A stretch of 64,000 nucleotides of DNA, taken from NCBI RefSeq assembly GCF_001519065.1, contig NZ_KQ954260.1:109129-173128 (forward strand), given 5' to 3'. Numbering within the stretch: position 1 is the first letter of the stretch; every line of letters starts with the position of its first letter. This document shows positions 52,856 through 61,151 of this stretch, piece by piece. This DNA is from Novosphingobium sp. FSW06-99 (GTDB lineage: Bacteria > Pseudomonadota > Alphaproteobacteria > Sphingomonadales > Sphingomonadaceae). The notes beneath the pieces are model-generated. The model was not told the origin of the DNA. It was given only the letters and a program-made list of their open reading frames with translations, and made no database searches. The translations under genes and the position numbers were made by a program.

Positions 52856-53302
52856 TCAATCCGGCGCAGGCGGCGCTGGGATCACCGCCAGCAACTCCAC
52901 TTCAAACGTCAGTGTGGCGTTCGGCGGGATGGTGCCGCGTGAGCCGCGATCGCCATAGGCGATGTTTGGGGGGCAGGTTAGGCGGGCTTTGCCGCCTACG
53001 CGCATCATCTGCAGGGCTTCGGTCCAGCAGGGGATTACGCGCAGGACGGCGAATTGGGCGGGTTGGTGGCGGTCGTATGAGCTGTCGAACACGGTGCCGT
53101 CTTCCAGCATGCCCTTGTAGTTCACGCGCACCATATCGTTGGCGGTGGGGGTGTCGCCGTCGCCATCGCGCAGCGATTGGTAGATCAGGCCGCTGAACGT
53201 GGTGATCGGGCCGGTTTGCGCGGTGGCGCTGCCGCCCGCCGCCACGGCGATGGCGGCGGCGATCAGGGCCGCCTGGCGGGCAATGTGGTGTGTGATCGAC
53301 AA
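52856..53302 (-). CDS. Periplasmic FKBP-type peptidyl-prolyl isomerase
   Basis: 148 aa from TTG 53302, chosen because GGGGAGG lies just upstream; ATG options at 53317 and 53329 would lengthen the leader. A signal peptide (LIAAAIAVAAGGSATAQ) precedes one FKBP domain: VRVNYKGMLEDGTVFDSSYD, VIPCWTEALQMMRVGGKARLTCPPNIAYGDRG and IPPNATLTFEVELLAV. It assists folding of secreted proteins by proline isomerisation. It lies just past the accessory insert. Confidence 0.9.
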   Translation of the reverse strand: MSITHHIARQAALIAAAIAVAAGGSATAQTGPITTFSGLIYQSLRDGDGDTPTANDMVRVNYKGMLEDGTVFDSSYDRHQPAQFAVLRVIPCWTEALQMMRVGGKARLTCPPNIAYGDRGSRGTIPPNATLTFEVELLAVIPAPPAPD

Positions 53303-53421
53303 GCGGGACCTCCCCATGGGTTGCGCCATCCGTGCGGGCCCGCATGCCCTACGATCCGGGGGTGCCCATTTCAATGGCGCAAGGGGGCCTGTGCGGGTCG
53401 TCGCGCGTCAGGGGTGGTGGA

Positions 53422-53907
53422 TCATCGCGCTTTTTGGGCCCTGGCCCAGGCGATGGCATCGTCGATGGTGGGCAGGATCGGGCTGGAATGTGGCGTGGCG
53501 GCGTTGCAGGCCAGCGCCTCGATCGCGGCTTCGCGCGTATGGGCGCGCACATGCCGGGTCGCCTGTCTGGCCAGATCATGTTTCAACAGGCGACCGTCGT
53601 AATCATAAAGGCCCACATAGCTGAGCACCGTCTTGTGCGCCTGACAATCGTTGATGTAGCGGCGCATGATATAGGCGATCTGGTGCGGATCATCGGCGCC
53701 AGCGTTGGTGTTGGCGGACAGTATCCAATAGGTTCTGGCCGTGCCGTCGATGGCGATGCTCGACGTTTCGATGAAATCCCACGATTCGACATAGGGTGTT
53801 GCGCCGATCGGCAGGAAATCCCTGGCCAGCGCGCGCGTGGCTTGCGCCGACAGCAAAACCACCAGCAACGCCAGAATTTCGCGCGGTTTTTTTGGTATCG
53901 CTGACAC
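53422..53907 (-). CDS. Secreted hypothetical protein
   Basis: 161 aa starting GTG 53907, 3 bp after the TPR gene stop. An N-terminal signal peptide (ILALLVVLLSAQATRALA) is followed by a small domain with two cysteines (NDCQAHKTVL and EALACNAAT). The pattern (stretch with SIAIDGTARTYWILSA) faintly recalls surface-adhesin-E-like periplasmic proteins, but this is a weak resemblance. It is co-transcribed with the TPR protein. Confidence 0.72.
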   Translation of the reverse strand: MSAIPKKPREILALLVVLLSAQATRALARDFLPIGATPYVESWDFIETSSIAIDGTARTYWILSANTNAGADDPHQIAYIMRRYINDCQAHKTVLSYVGLYDYDGRLLKHDLARQATRHVRAHTREAAIEALACNAATPHSSPILPTIDDAIAWARAQKAR

Positions 53908-53910
53908 GAC

Positions 53911-55407
53911 TTAGCCGGGAATGTTGAAGCTGCGGATGCCGCCGGCGCGCTGGATCGCGGCCTGGATGTCGGGCCGCTGTTTCAACGCTTCGATCCCGAT
54001 CTTCCACATGCCGGGCGGGACGGGCAGGGGCGAAGGGGCATACGTGCTCAGTTCGAGCAGCGCGGCGGTGTGCTGTTCGGTCTGGTTCAGCCGGGCGATC
54101 TGGTCGGCGGCGGCGCCGTCGAGATCGTTCATGCAGATTTCCAGTTCGACAATCGCGCGCGGCGCAATGTCCTGATGTGCGCGCAACAGCGCCAGATCCG
54201 TCTTGGCCGCCTCGACCTGACCCAGCCGGTAGCTGGCACAGCCGTGGCTTTCGACCAATTGCATGCGGCCAAACAAGCTGATCGGGGCGTTTGGCCCCAG
54301 CAGCGGTTCCAGCGTGTGCAACGCCTCTTTGTAATGGCCGAACCGGTTCTGCGTTTCCGACAGGTTGATGGCCTGGCTGACATTGGTGGCGATGCCGCGT
54401 TCGCCCGATGCCACGCCCTGGCGATAGGCGGTTACCGCATCGTCGTAGCGGTTGAGGTCGATATAGGCGCGCGCCAGTGTGTTCCACCACCAGTTGGCCT
54501 GTTCATCCTGGTCGACGTATTTTGGCCCGTCCGCGCTGCCGGGGCGAACGCTTTGCAGAACCGCAATCGCCTGATCCGCCTCGCCCAGTGCCAGGTAGTC
54601 TTCAGCAACACTGATCACCGGTTCCTGGGCATCGGGATGCGCGGAAGCCATGGCCTGCATGACGGCCATATGGCGCTCGACTGCGGCGCGTGCGTCAAAG
54701 TTGGCAGGCATAAATTCGCGCAGGCGCGAATCCACGGCGGCGCCCATTAACGACCGCGGTTCCCTGATATGCGCCAGCAGCTCCGCTGCGCCAGCCTTGT
54801 CGCCGTCTTCTGCCAGCACTCTTGCATAGTCGATGCGAAAACTGTCGCCGGAATACCCTGGCTGGTTTGGCACATAGGCTGGACTGGCCAGCACTTTGAG
54901 CAGTCTGCGATGGAGCTGGGTCTCCGAACCGTCGTACAGGGCCCGCACCATCTCCGAAAGCAACCGGATGCGAATGGCATTGATGGCGCCGGGCGCAGTC
55001 TGAGCCATCGTTTCGATCGCCGTCACGGCGCCCGCATGATCGCCCGCCTGCCATGCCAGAAAGACGCGCGCGCCCCAAAGATAGGGCGATGCATTGGCGA
55101 AGGCGGTACCCGCCACGGCATATTTCAGTTGGAGATCGGGGCGTTTTGTCTTGAACGCACACTGCAGGCCGATCGCGTCGATCTCCATCCTGGCGCGGTC
55201 GGACCCCGATTGGAACAGTGGCGCCAGCGCAGGTCTTGCCAACAGGTCGAGCGCCTTGTCACACTGTTTGGCCTGCACCAGCGCGACAAGCTGGTCATGC
55301 GCATCCTCGGCATTGTCGGGCGTGCGCGCCTGCACCGCACACGACTGCGCCACAAGACCGCAAACAAGCATGCCGACCGATCCCAGCCGCCGTCGGATAC
55401 TTGCCAT
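53911..55407 (-). CDS. Secreted TPR-repeat protein
   Basis: 498 aa from ATG 55407, preceded by GGGGGAA; longer starts exist but lack a ribosome site. A signal peptide (GSVGMLVCGLVAQSCAVQA) is followed by many TPR-like helical pairs, for example WWWNTLARAYIDLNRYDDAVTAYRQG and NVSQAINLSETQNRFGHYKEALHTLE. TPRs assemble protein complexes in the periplasm or at the membrane. The function is not recognised. It forms a two-gene operon with the downstream secreted protein. Confidence 0.82.
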   Translation of the reverse strand: MASIRRRLGSVGMLVCGLVAQSCAVQARTPDNAEDAHDQLVALVQAKQCDKALDLLARPALAPLFQSGSDRARMEIDAIGLQCAFKTKRPDLQLKYAVAGTAFANASPYLWGARVFLAWQAGDHAGAVTAIETMAQTAPGAINAIRIRLLSEMVRALYDGSETQLHRRLLKVLASPAYVPNQPGYSGDSFRIDYARVLAEDGDKAGAAELLAHIREPRSLMGAAVDSRLREFMPANFDARAAVERHMAVMQAMASAHPDAQEPVISVAEDYLALGEADQAIAVLQSVRPGSADGPKYVDQDEQANWWWNTLARAYIDLNRYDDAVTAYRQGVASGERGIATNVSQAINLSETQNRFGHYKEALHTLEPLLGPNAPISLFGRMQLVESHGCASYRLGQVEAAKTDLALLRAHQDIAPRAIVELEICMNDLDGAAADQIARLNQTEQHTAALLELSTYAPSPLPVPPGMWKIGIEALKQRPDIQAAIQRAGGIRSFNIPG

Positions 55408-55566
55408 CAATTTCCCCCAACCCATCAACAAATTGTGCGGACGGAATGGCTTAATTGTCGTCTTGGGGCAAGCCCGCGTGATGGGAATACTGCGCAGTCG
55501 ACAATCACGGCGAAGTTGCATTGACGGCCAAGGTGCCGAAATGCACCCTCATCGTCAGTTGGCGCC

Positions 55567-55974
55567 CTATCCGGCGGGGGGTTCTGAACGGATCGGCTCG
55601 ATCAGGTCCCAGCGATTGCCATACAGGTCTTCGAACACCGCGACCGTGCCATAAGGTTCGTGGCGGGGTGGTTCGACAAAGCGGACGCCGCGTTCGGTAT
55701 AGGCCTGGTGGTCGCGGACGAAATCGTCGGTCTCCAGAAACAGGAACACCCGGCCGCCGCCCTGATGGCCGATCGCGCGGCGCTGGTCTTCGTTGGCGGC
55801 GCGGGCCAGCAACAGGCCGGCGTCGCTGCCGGGCGGACTCACCACCACCCAGCGCTTGGCGGGGGACAGTACGGTGTCTTCGCGCAGGACAAAGCCGAGC
55901 TTGCCCACATAGAACGCGATGGCCGTGTCATAGTCATCGACCACCAGCGCGGTCAGGCTCAGGCGCTGGGGCAT
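55567..55974 (-). CDS. VOC-family (glyoxalase-like) small protein
   Basis: 135 aa from ATG 55974, overlapping the ATP12 gene stop by 4 bp. A single VOC fold: LSLTALVVDDYDTAIAFYVGKLGFVLREDTVLSP then GRVFLFLETDDFVRDHQAYTERGVRFVEPPRHEPYGTVAVFEDLYGNRWDLI. The family includes metalloenzymes and resistance proteins; substrate is unknown. It is the last gene of the operon. Confidence 0.87.
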   Translation of the reverse strand: MPQRLSLTALVVDDYDTAIAFYVGKLGFVLREDTVLSPAKRWVVVSPPGSDAGLLLARAANEDQRRAIGHQGGGRVFLFLETDDFVRDHQAYTERGVRFVEPPRHEPYGTVAVFEDLYGNRWDLIEPIRSEPPAG

Positions 55975-56669
55975 CAGGCGCGCGCCAGCGTGGCAAAGCG
56001 TGCGGCGTTCACAAAGTCGGCGTGGCGGCGGGTGCGGCGGGCTGTGGCTTCGGCATCGTGGCCCCACAATTCGGCCTGCCACAACTCTTCCAGATGGGCC
56101 GCATCCCACAGGCGATCGAGCGGCGCATCGGGTTCGAGCGCGGCCAGGCCGATGATCAGCGAGGCGGCCAGGCTGGTCAGCGTGTGCAGCGCGGCCAGCG
56201 TGAACGCGTCGTGGCGATCCAGATGCGCGCGCAGCGTGGCCAGCGTGGCGTCGGGCTGCGCGCGGTGGATCACCCCGGCCACGCGCACAAACTGCACATC
56301 GAAACGCGCCTCTGCCGCCAGCACCAGGGGTTCCCAATCGGTCTGTTGGCGCGCGGCAAAGGGCTCGTCGGGCCAGGCGCGATAGCACAGCGTGTCGGTC
56401 TGCGCGAAACCGAGCAGCGTGGCGCGGATGGCGGCAGGATCGGGTGCAATCGCATCGATCGCATAATCGGCCAGATCGCGCAGGAAAAACCGCGTGGTGT
56501 CGATGGTTTCGCCCTGATCGGCCCATTCGGCGCGCATCGCCTCGGCCAGCGCGAGCGTGGGCACCACTTGGGCGCGGCCACCCTGAGTCTTGATCGCCCG
56601 CCCGTCGAGCAGCACGCGCCAGCCTCCGGCGGTTTGTGCCGCCGTTACATCACGATAAAACCGTTTCAT
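55974..56669 (-). CDS. ATP12-family F1-ATPase assembly chaperone
   Basis: 231 aa from ATG 56669 (MKRFYRDVTAAQTAGGWRVLLDGRAIKTQ), the conserved ATP12 N-terminus. Other features are DTLCYRAWPDEPFAARQQTDWEPLV and SLIIGLAALEPDAPLDRLWDAAHLEELWQAELWG. ATP12 assists assembly of the F1 alpha subunit; it is shared by mitochondria and alphaproteobacteria. It overlaps its neighbours by 4 bp on both sides. Confidence 0.92.
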   Translation of the reverse strand: MKRFYRDVTAAQTAGGWRVLLDGRAIKTQGGRAQVVPTLALAEAMRAEWADQGETIDTTRFFLRDLADYAIDAIAPDPAAIRATLLGFAQTDTLCYRAWPDEPFAARQQTDWEPLVLAAEARFDVQFVRVAGVIHRAQPDATLATLRAHLDRHDAFTLAALHTLTSLAASLIIGLAALEPDAPLDRLWDAAHLEELWQAELWGHDAEATARRTRRHADFVNAARFATLARA

Positions 56670-56881
56670 CCCCTGCTTTTCCAGCGTTTGGCCAGGATCA
56701 GCGGCACCGCAAAGAACAGCACCGCGCCCGCCACGATCAATCCATCGCCCAATGCATCGGGCGCCCATGCCAGCAGCGCGATGCGATGGCTGAGCATCAC
56801 CACGCCCAGCAGCGCGATCGCCGCGCCCGCCGCGCGCGCGGCCTGCAGGGCCATGAAACGCGGCAATGCGGGATCGTTCAC
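56666..56881 (-). CDS. Small two-helix membrane protein
   Basis: 71 aa from GTG 56881, which overlaps the gph stop (GTGA); its stop overlaps the ATP12 start (ATGA). Two membrane helices: GAAIALLGVVMLSHRIALLAW and GLIVAGAVLFFAVPLILAKRW, with a basic C-terminus. Function unknown; conserved placement in the overlapping operon argues it is real. Confidence 0.75.
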   Translation of the reverse strand: MNDPALPRFMALQAARAAGAAIALLGVVMLSHRIALLAWAPDALGDGLIVAGAVLFFAVPLILAKRWKSRG

Positions 56882-57546
56882 GCCTCCAGCCCCTTGAGCA
56901 GCAGTGCCAGTTCGTCGACCGATCCGGCAATCGCCTCGGCCCCTGCGGCAATCAGTTCGACGGGGTGGTGGTATCCCCAATCGACCCCGATCGCGCGCAC
57001 CCCGGCATTGACCGCCATCGCCATGTCATAGGCGGTGTCGCCGATCATCACGGTATGCGCGCGTTCGGCGCCGGTGGCATCGAGGCAGGCCTCGATCATC
57101 GCCGGGTCGGGTTTTGACGGGTGGCGGTCGGCGGTCTGCAAAGTCACGAAATGGCCGGTCAGGCCGTGATGGTCCAGGCAATGCGCCAGGCCCCGGTCGC
57201 TCTTGCCGGTTGCCACGCCCAGCAGCCAGCCCGCCGCATCCAGCCCGGCGACCAGCGCGGCAATGCCGTCATACAGCGGTTCTTCGACCATGCCCGCCGC
57301 GCGGCGCGCGCGAAACGCGTCTTTATACGCCTGCACCAGGGCCGAGGCGGTCTGTGCGTCCAGATCGGGGGATAGCTGGCGGATCGCTTCGCCGAGCGAC
57401 AGCCCGACAATGCGCCGGATGTCTGCGCGCGGCGGCGCGGGCAGGGCGTGGGTGGCAAACGCCGCCTCCATCGCCAGCGCGATGTCGGCCTGGCTGTCGA
57501 CCAGCGTGCCGTCGCAATCAAAGATGGCGAGGCGCAACGGGGTCAC
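56878..57546 (-). CDS. HAD-superfamily phosphatase (phosphoglycolate phosphatase-like)
   Basis: 222 aa. HAD motif I is FDCDGTLVDSQ, motif II VATGKSDRGL, motif III lysine near SKPDPAMI and motif IV TVMIGDTAYDMAMAVNAG. This is the Gph/PpaX-like subfamily that removes phosphate from small substrates such as 2-phosphoglycolate. It overlaps paiB by 4 bp upstream. The exact substrate is not assured. Confidence 0.9.
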   Translation of the reverse strand: MTPLRLAIFDCDGTLVDSQADIALAMEAAFATHALPAPPRADIRRIVGLSLGEAIRQLSPDLDAQTASALVQAYKDAFRARRAAGMVEEPLYDGIAALVAGLDAAGWLLGVATGKSDRGLAHCLDHHGLTGHFVTLQTADRHPSKPDPAMIEACLDATGAERAHTVMIGDTAYDMAMAVNAGVRAIGVDWGYHHPVELIAAGAEAIAGSVDELALLLKGLEA

Positions 57547-58166
57547 GGCTTTACGGGCGCCAGCGCGCGCATCAGCGTGGCCACCGCGCCCGATCCCGCC
57601 GCTTCCAGCCCCGCGATCACCCGCGCGCGTTCTTCATCGCGCTTGTTCTGCGACAGTTTCAGCGTGGGGCGCCAGGCCAGCACCTCCATCTCGAACCCGA
57701 CGATCGCGTCGGTCAGCTTGGCCATCGTCGGCGGGGAGACTTTGTCCATCGTCCACGGCTTGCCCTCCAGCCGTGCCTCGTTGAGCGCCGAGGCCTCGGT
57801 CAGCAGGGCGATCAGTCCGTCGTGATCGAGCCGCCGCACCGGCCCTTCGCATTCGAGCGCCAGATAGTTCCACGTCGGCACCTGATCCGCATCGTGGTAC
57901 CAGCGCGGAGAGACATAGCCATCGGGGCCATTGACCACGATCAGCGCGCTGGCGCCGTCGAGATGGCGGGTCAGCGCGTTGCCGCGCGCCAGGTGAAACG
58001 CGATGCGTCCGCCTTTACGCAGTACCAGCGGGGTATGCGCCACGCGCGGGCCATCGGGCGTGGTCAGGAACACCATGCCGAACCCGACTTCGGCAATCAG
58101 CCCGGCATAGAGTTGCGCGGTGTCGGCCGGATCGGTTTTCGGGCGAAAGGCGGGATTGGGGTGCAT
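57543..58166 (-). CDS. PaiB-family FMN-binding negative regulator
   Basis: 207 aa beginning MHPNPAFRP, the conserved PaiB start, with an FMN-binding split-barrel (FGMVFLTTPDGPRVAHTPLVL; DGASALIVVNGPDGYVSPRWY; VPTWNYLALECEGPV) and the C-terminal helical section with NKRDEERARVIAGLE. The Bacillus homologue affects sporulation and protease genes; the role here is unknown. It lies 15 bp downstream of the rluC stop on the same strand. Confidence 0.9.
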   Translation of the reverse strand: MHPNPAFRPKTDPADTAQLYAGLIAEVGFGMVFLTTPDGPRVAHTPLVLRKGGRIAFHLARGNALTRHLDGASALIVVNGPDGYVSPRWYHDADQVPTWNYLALECEGPVRRLDHDGLIALLTEASALNEARLEGKPWTMDKVSPPTMAKLTDAIVGFEMEVLAWRPTLKLSQNKRDEERARVIAGLEAAGSGAVATLMRALAPVKP

Positions 58167-58181
58167 CGTTCGCGGCCGTTT

Positions 58182-59507
58182 TCAGGTGTTGCCCCTGGGC
58201 GTACGCGCCGGGGCGCGCCGCACGGGTTTACCCACAGGTTTGCCCACAGGTTTGCCCACAGGTTTTCCGGCGGGTTTCGGGCCCGGTTTTGCACCGGTTC
58301 TCCCCGGGGTTTTGCCCGGCTTTGCCACAGGTTTGCCCACTGGTTTGTCCACAGCCTTGCGCACCGGTTTGCGTGCCGGTTTGGCGCCGCCTGCTTCATC
58401 GCCGCGTTTGCGCCGTTCGCCCTTGCGATCGCGGCGCACATCGCGCGCATGCGCCAGCGCGGCGCGTTTTTCCACCACGCGCGGGTCCTTTGGCGGGGCG
58501 GCCAGCACCATCGCATCGCCATCGGCCTCGGTAAAACCAAGCTGGGCAAGGCCCGTGGCAAAATGGTCGGGCAGCGGCGCCGTGACGTCGAGCGCGTCGC
58601 CTTCGGGATGCGGGATCACCAGGCGGCGCGCATGCAGGTGCAGCTTGCGGCTGATCGTGCCGGTCAGAAACGCGGCCTGCCCGCCATATTTGCCATCGCC
58701 CACGATCGGGTGGCCGATCGCCGCCATATGCACGCGCAACTGATGCGTGCGCCCGGTCAGCGGTTGCAATTCGACCCAGGCGGCACTGTTGCCCGCGCGA
58801 TCGATCACGCGATAGCGGGTGCGCGCGGTCAGGCCCGCGCCGCTTTCATCCACCATCATCTTTTCGCCGCCGGTGCCCGGCTGTTTGGCCAGCGGCAATT
58901 CGATCAGCCCGTCAAACACTTCGGGCACGCCGACCACCAGCGCCCAATAGATCTTGCGCGCCGAACGCCCGGCGAAATGGCGCGAAAAATAGGCCGCGCT
59001 GCCCGGTGTGCGCGCGATCAGCAGCACGCCCGAGGTATCCTTGTCGAGCCGATGGACCAGCCGCGGGCGCGGATCGTTGTCGCCGGCATAGGCATCGAGC
59101 AGGCCATCGACATGCACATGCGTGCCGCTGCCGCCTTGTGTGGCCAGGCCCGGCGGCTTGTTCAGCACGATCGCCGCGCGGTCCTTGGTCAGCACCATCG
59201 CTTCGGCCTGGGTGATCTGTTCGTCGGTCAACGGCGTGCGCGCGCGTGCGCCGCCGGGGCCGGGGGGCAGCGATCCGCCCGGCGGCACGCGCAGCGTCTG
59301 CCCCGCGGCCAGCCGCGTATCGACATCGGCGCGTTTGCCATCGACGCGGATCTGCCCGGTGCGCGCCCAGCGCGACACGGTGGCAAAGCCGACTTGCGGC
59401 AGGTGGCGTTTGAACCAGCGGTCGAGCCGCACGCCTTCGTCATCGCGGCCGACGACAAACTGGCGAACGGCGTCTTCGCCCGAGGGGGAGGAGCGGGGCG
59501 CCTTCAT
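58182..59507 (-). CDS. rluC: RluC-family rRNA pseudouridine synthase with repetitive Lys/Pro tail
   Basis: 441 aa, longer than usual (about 320). An N-terminal S4 domain (GVRLDRWFKRHLPQVGFATVSRWARTGQIRVDGKRA) is followed by the catalytic domain with HRLDKDTSGVLLIAR (catalytic Asp) and QPLTGRTHQLRVHMAAIGHPIVGD. From about residue 365 a basic tail of KPVGKPVGKPVG-type repeats (lysine, proline, glycine) runs to the end. The tail may bind RNA. It starts 4 bp overlapping fluC. Confidence 0.9.
   Translation of the reverse strand: MKAPRSSPSGEDAVRQFVVGRDDEGVRLDRWFKRHLPQVGFATVSRWARTGQIRVDGKRADVDTRLAAGQTLRVPPGGSLPPGPGGARARTPLTDEQITQAEAMVLTKDRAAIVLNKPPGLATQGGSGTHVHVDGLLDAYAGDNDPRPRLVHRLDKDTSGVLLIARTPGSAAYFSRHFAGRSARKIYWALVVGVPEVFDGLIELPLAKQPGTGGEKMMVDESGAGLTARTRYRVIDRAGNSAAWVELQPLTGRTHQLRVHMAAIGHPIVGDGKYGGQAAFLTGTISRKLHLHARRLVIPHPEGDALDVTAPLPDHFATGLAQLGFTEADGDAMVLAAPPKDPRVVEKRAALAHARDVRRDRKGERRKRGDEAGGAKPARKPVRKAVDKPVGKPVAKPGKTPGRTGAKPGPKPAGKPVGKPVGKPVGKPVRRAPARTPRGNT
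58213..58385 (-). repeat. Tandem KPVG-coding repeats in the rluC 3' end
   Basis: The 3' portion of rluC encodes repeats around KPVGKPVGKPVG and KPARKPVRKAVDKP. At DNA level 12-bp units (cacaggtttgcc on the plus strand) recur exactly, so the number may vary between strains by slippage. Confidence 0.6.
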
Positions 59508-59914
59508 GCCACCGCTCGCGTGGCGGCCAGCCCGAAGAACAGTGCGCCGAACCCGGCCAGCAGCGACACGCCGACATAAAGCGCCGCCAGCCCCAGATTG
59601 CCGCGTTCGACAAACAATGCGAATTCCAGCGCGAACGAGGAAAATGTGGTGAACCCGCCGAGCACACCGACGCCGAGCAGCATCCGCCAGGCTTCACCGC
59701 CGGCCGAATGGCGCGCCAGCCAGCCGATCAGCATGCCCATCAGCAGCGAGCCGACGATGTTGACGCTGAGCGTAGCCCAGGGAAATTCGTTGGCCGCGAT
59801 CGGGCCGATGGCAAAGTGCCACAGGCGCCCGGTGGCAAAGCGCAGCCAGGACCCGGCCGCGCCGCCGACCGTCACCAGCACAGAGGCCGTGACAAAGGAA
59901 AGAGGTGATTGCAT
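59504..59914 (-). CDS. fluC: Fluoride ion channel FluC/CrcB
   Basis: 136 aa from ATG 59914; a TTG at 59941 is a less likely start. Four membrane helices and the family motifs GGAAGSWLRFATGR, TLSVNIVGSLLMG and GGFTTFSSFALE, the last lining the fluoride pore. It exports fluoride as a dual-topology dimer. Its stop overlaps the rluC start. No fluoride riboswitch was recognised upstream. Confidence 0.93.
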   Translation of the reverse strand: MQSPLSFVTASVLVTVGGAAGSWLRFATGRLWHFAIGPIAANEFPWATLSVNIVGSLLMGMLIGWLARHSAGGEAWRMLLGVGVLGGFTTFSSFALEFALFVERGNLGLAALYVGVSLLAGFGALFFGLAATRAVA

Positions 59915-60033
59915 GGGTGGTCCATAGAGCAAGGTGCGCAAAAGTGGTAAGCGGTTTTATTGGCCGCGATGCCGATGGTGCCGCGCGGGTGCTTGCGCGG
60001 GTCGGTTCGAAGTGATAATGGGCCCCCATTCTG

Positions 60034-60070
60034 AGCCGATCCCGTTCGGGAATCGGCCCTTTTTGTTTTT
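60034..60070 (+). terminator. Hairpin with T run upstream of rpsU
   Basis: GCCGATCCCG-tt-CGGGaATCGGC pairs with one bulged base and is followed by CCTTTTTGTTTTT, the pattern of an intrinsic terminator on the plus strand. No gene is seen before it, so it may end a small RNA or act as an attenuator in the rpsU leader. Confidence 0.6.
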
Positions 60071-60166
60071 CCCTATTGGGTGTTCCCCCGGGTTCGTCCG
60101 CGCCTTCAATCCTTGTGGTGCGGCAGTCGGGGTTCTGGCCTGTCTTTTCGTGAGGTGTGGTTTTTT

Positions 60167-60373
60167 ATGCAGATTCTCGTCCGCGACAACAACGTCGACC
60201 AGGCTCTTCGCGCGCTCAAGAAGAAGCTGCAGCGCGAAGGTGTGTATCGCGAGATGAAGCTGCGTCGCCACTATGAAAAGCCGTCGGAAAAGCGCGCCCG
60301 CGAAAAGGCCGCTGCCGTGCGCCGCGCCCGCAAGCTGGAGCGCAAGCGCGTGGAACGCGACGGCGGCAAGTAG
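60167..60373 (+). CDS. rpsU: 30S ribosomal protein S21
   Basis: 68 aa from ATG 60167 (GAGGTG upstream): MQILVRDNNVDQALRALKKKLQREGVYREMKLRRHYEKP, with a basic C-terminus. It binds the platform of the 30S subunit and aids translation initiation. It is surrounded by hairpins at 60034-60070, 60381-60405 and 60441-60464. Confidence 0.96.
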   Translation: MQILVRDNNVDQALRALKKKLQREGVYREMKLRRHYEKPSEKRAREKAAAVRRARKLERKRVERDGGK

Positions 60374-60380
60374 GATTCGG

Positions 60381-60405
60381 ATAAGGAGGGGCATCCCCTC
60401 CTTAT
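60381..60405 (+). terminator. Hairpin directly after rpsU
   Basis: ATAAGGAGGGG-cat-CCCCTCCTTAT is an 11-bp perfect stem 7 bp after the rpsU stop. The left arm contains an anti-ribosome-like AAGGAGG. There is no T tract; it may terminate or stabilise the transcript. Confidence 0.6.
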
Positions 60406-60440
60406 CTACCCCCTTGCGAGGCGGCCCGTGCTGGGCCAAG

Positions 60441-60464
60441 AGGGCGCCGTCATCGCGGCGCCCT
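60441..60464 (+). terminator. Second hairpin after rpsU
   Basis: AGGGCGCCG-tcatcg-CGGCGCCCT is a 9-bp perfect stem followed by TTCGCTT. It is the stronger termination candidate of the two, 67 bp after rpsU and 77 bp before the next gene. Confidence 0.65.
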
Positions 60465-60540
60465 TTCGCTTGTGCGGTCGGTTCACATCGATCCGGCGAA
60501 TCGGTACCGCCCACCCAGATTCTTCCCTAGAGGGGCCAAC

Positions 60541-61092
60541 ATGACCGAAATCACCCGCGTTCCTTTGCAGCCCATCGCCAAGGGTGCGATCGGCAAGTTG
60601 TGGCTTGGCGTCGTGCTGGCGGTTGCGCTGGGCGGGGCAGTGGCCTTTGAAACCCGGCAAAAGGGTCTGGAAGTCGTCACGGTAAAGGCCGGGTCCGGCG
60701 CCACGCCGGGGCTGTCCGACGTGGTCGAGGTCAACTATGTCGGCTATCTGGCCAACGGCAAGGAATTCGACCGTGGCGAACATGCCGGTATCCCGGTGGA
60801 AGGCGTCATCCCCGGCTTTTCCAAGGCGCTGCAGCAGATGCAGAAGGGTGGCAAATACCACGTCGTCATCCCGGCCCGGCTGGCCTATGGCGCCAAGGGT
60901 GTGACCAATCCACAGACCGGTGAGGTTTCGATCCCCGGCAACGCCGACCTGACGTTCGACATCGAACTGCTCGATTACAAGAGCGCGGCCGAACTGATGC
61001 GCGAACGCGCGATGATCCAGCGTCTGCAGCAACAGATGCAGGGCGCGGGCAGCGCGCCCGGTGGTGCCGCAGGCGGCACTGTGCCGCAGTAA
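60541..61092 (+). CDS. Membrane-anchored FKBP-type peptidyl-prolyl isomerase
   Basis: 183 aa from ATG 60541 (AGGGGCC upstream). An N-terminal helix (LWLGVVLAVALGGAVAFET) anchors the FKBP domain facing the periplasm: VVEVNYVGYLANGKEFDRGE, VIPGFSKALQQMQKGGKYHVVIPARLAYG and IPGNADLTFDIELLDY. A Gln/Gly/Ala-rich C-terminal tail follows. The family assists folding of exported proteins. Confidence 0.91.
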   Translation: MTEITRVPLQPIAKGAIGKLWLGVVLAVALGGAVAFETRQKGLEVVTVKAGSGATPGLSDVVEVNYVGYLANGKEFDRGEHAGIPVEGVIPGFSKALQQMQKGGKYHVVIPARLAYGAKGVTNPQTGEVSIPGNADLTFDIELLDYKSAAELMRERAMIQRLQQQMQGAGSAPGGAAGGTVPQ

Positions 61093-61151
61093 TTTCAGGG
61101 TACGGGCCCCGCGTGGCCCGGCCTGTTTCATGAACCGGAAAGGCAAAGGGC

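Noticed and set aside
59915..60033. Fluoride riboswitch before fluC
   Set aside because: The conserved fluoride riboswitch core could not be recognised in either orientation of this spacer.
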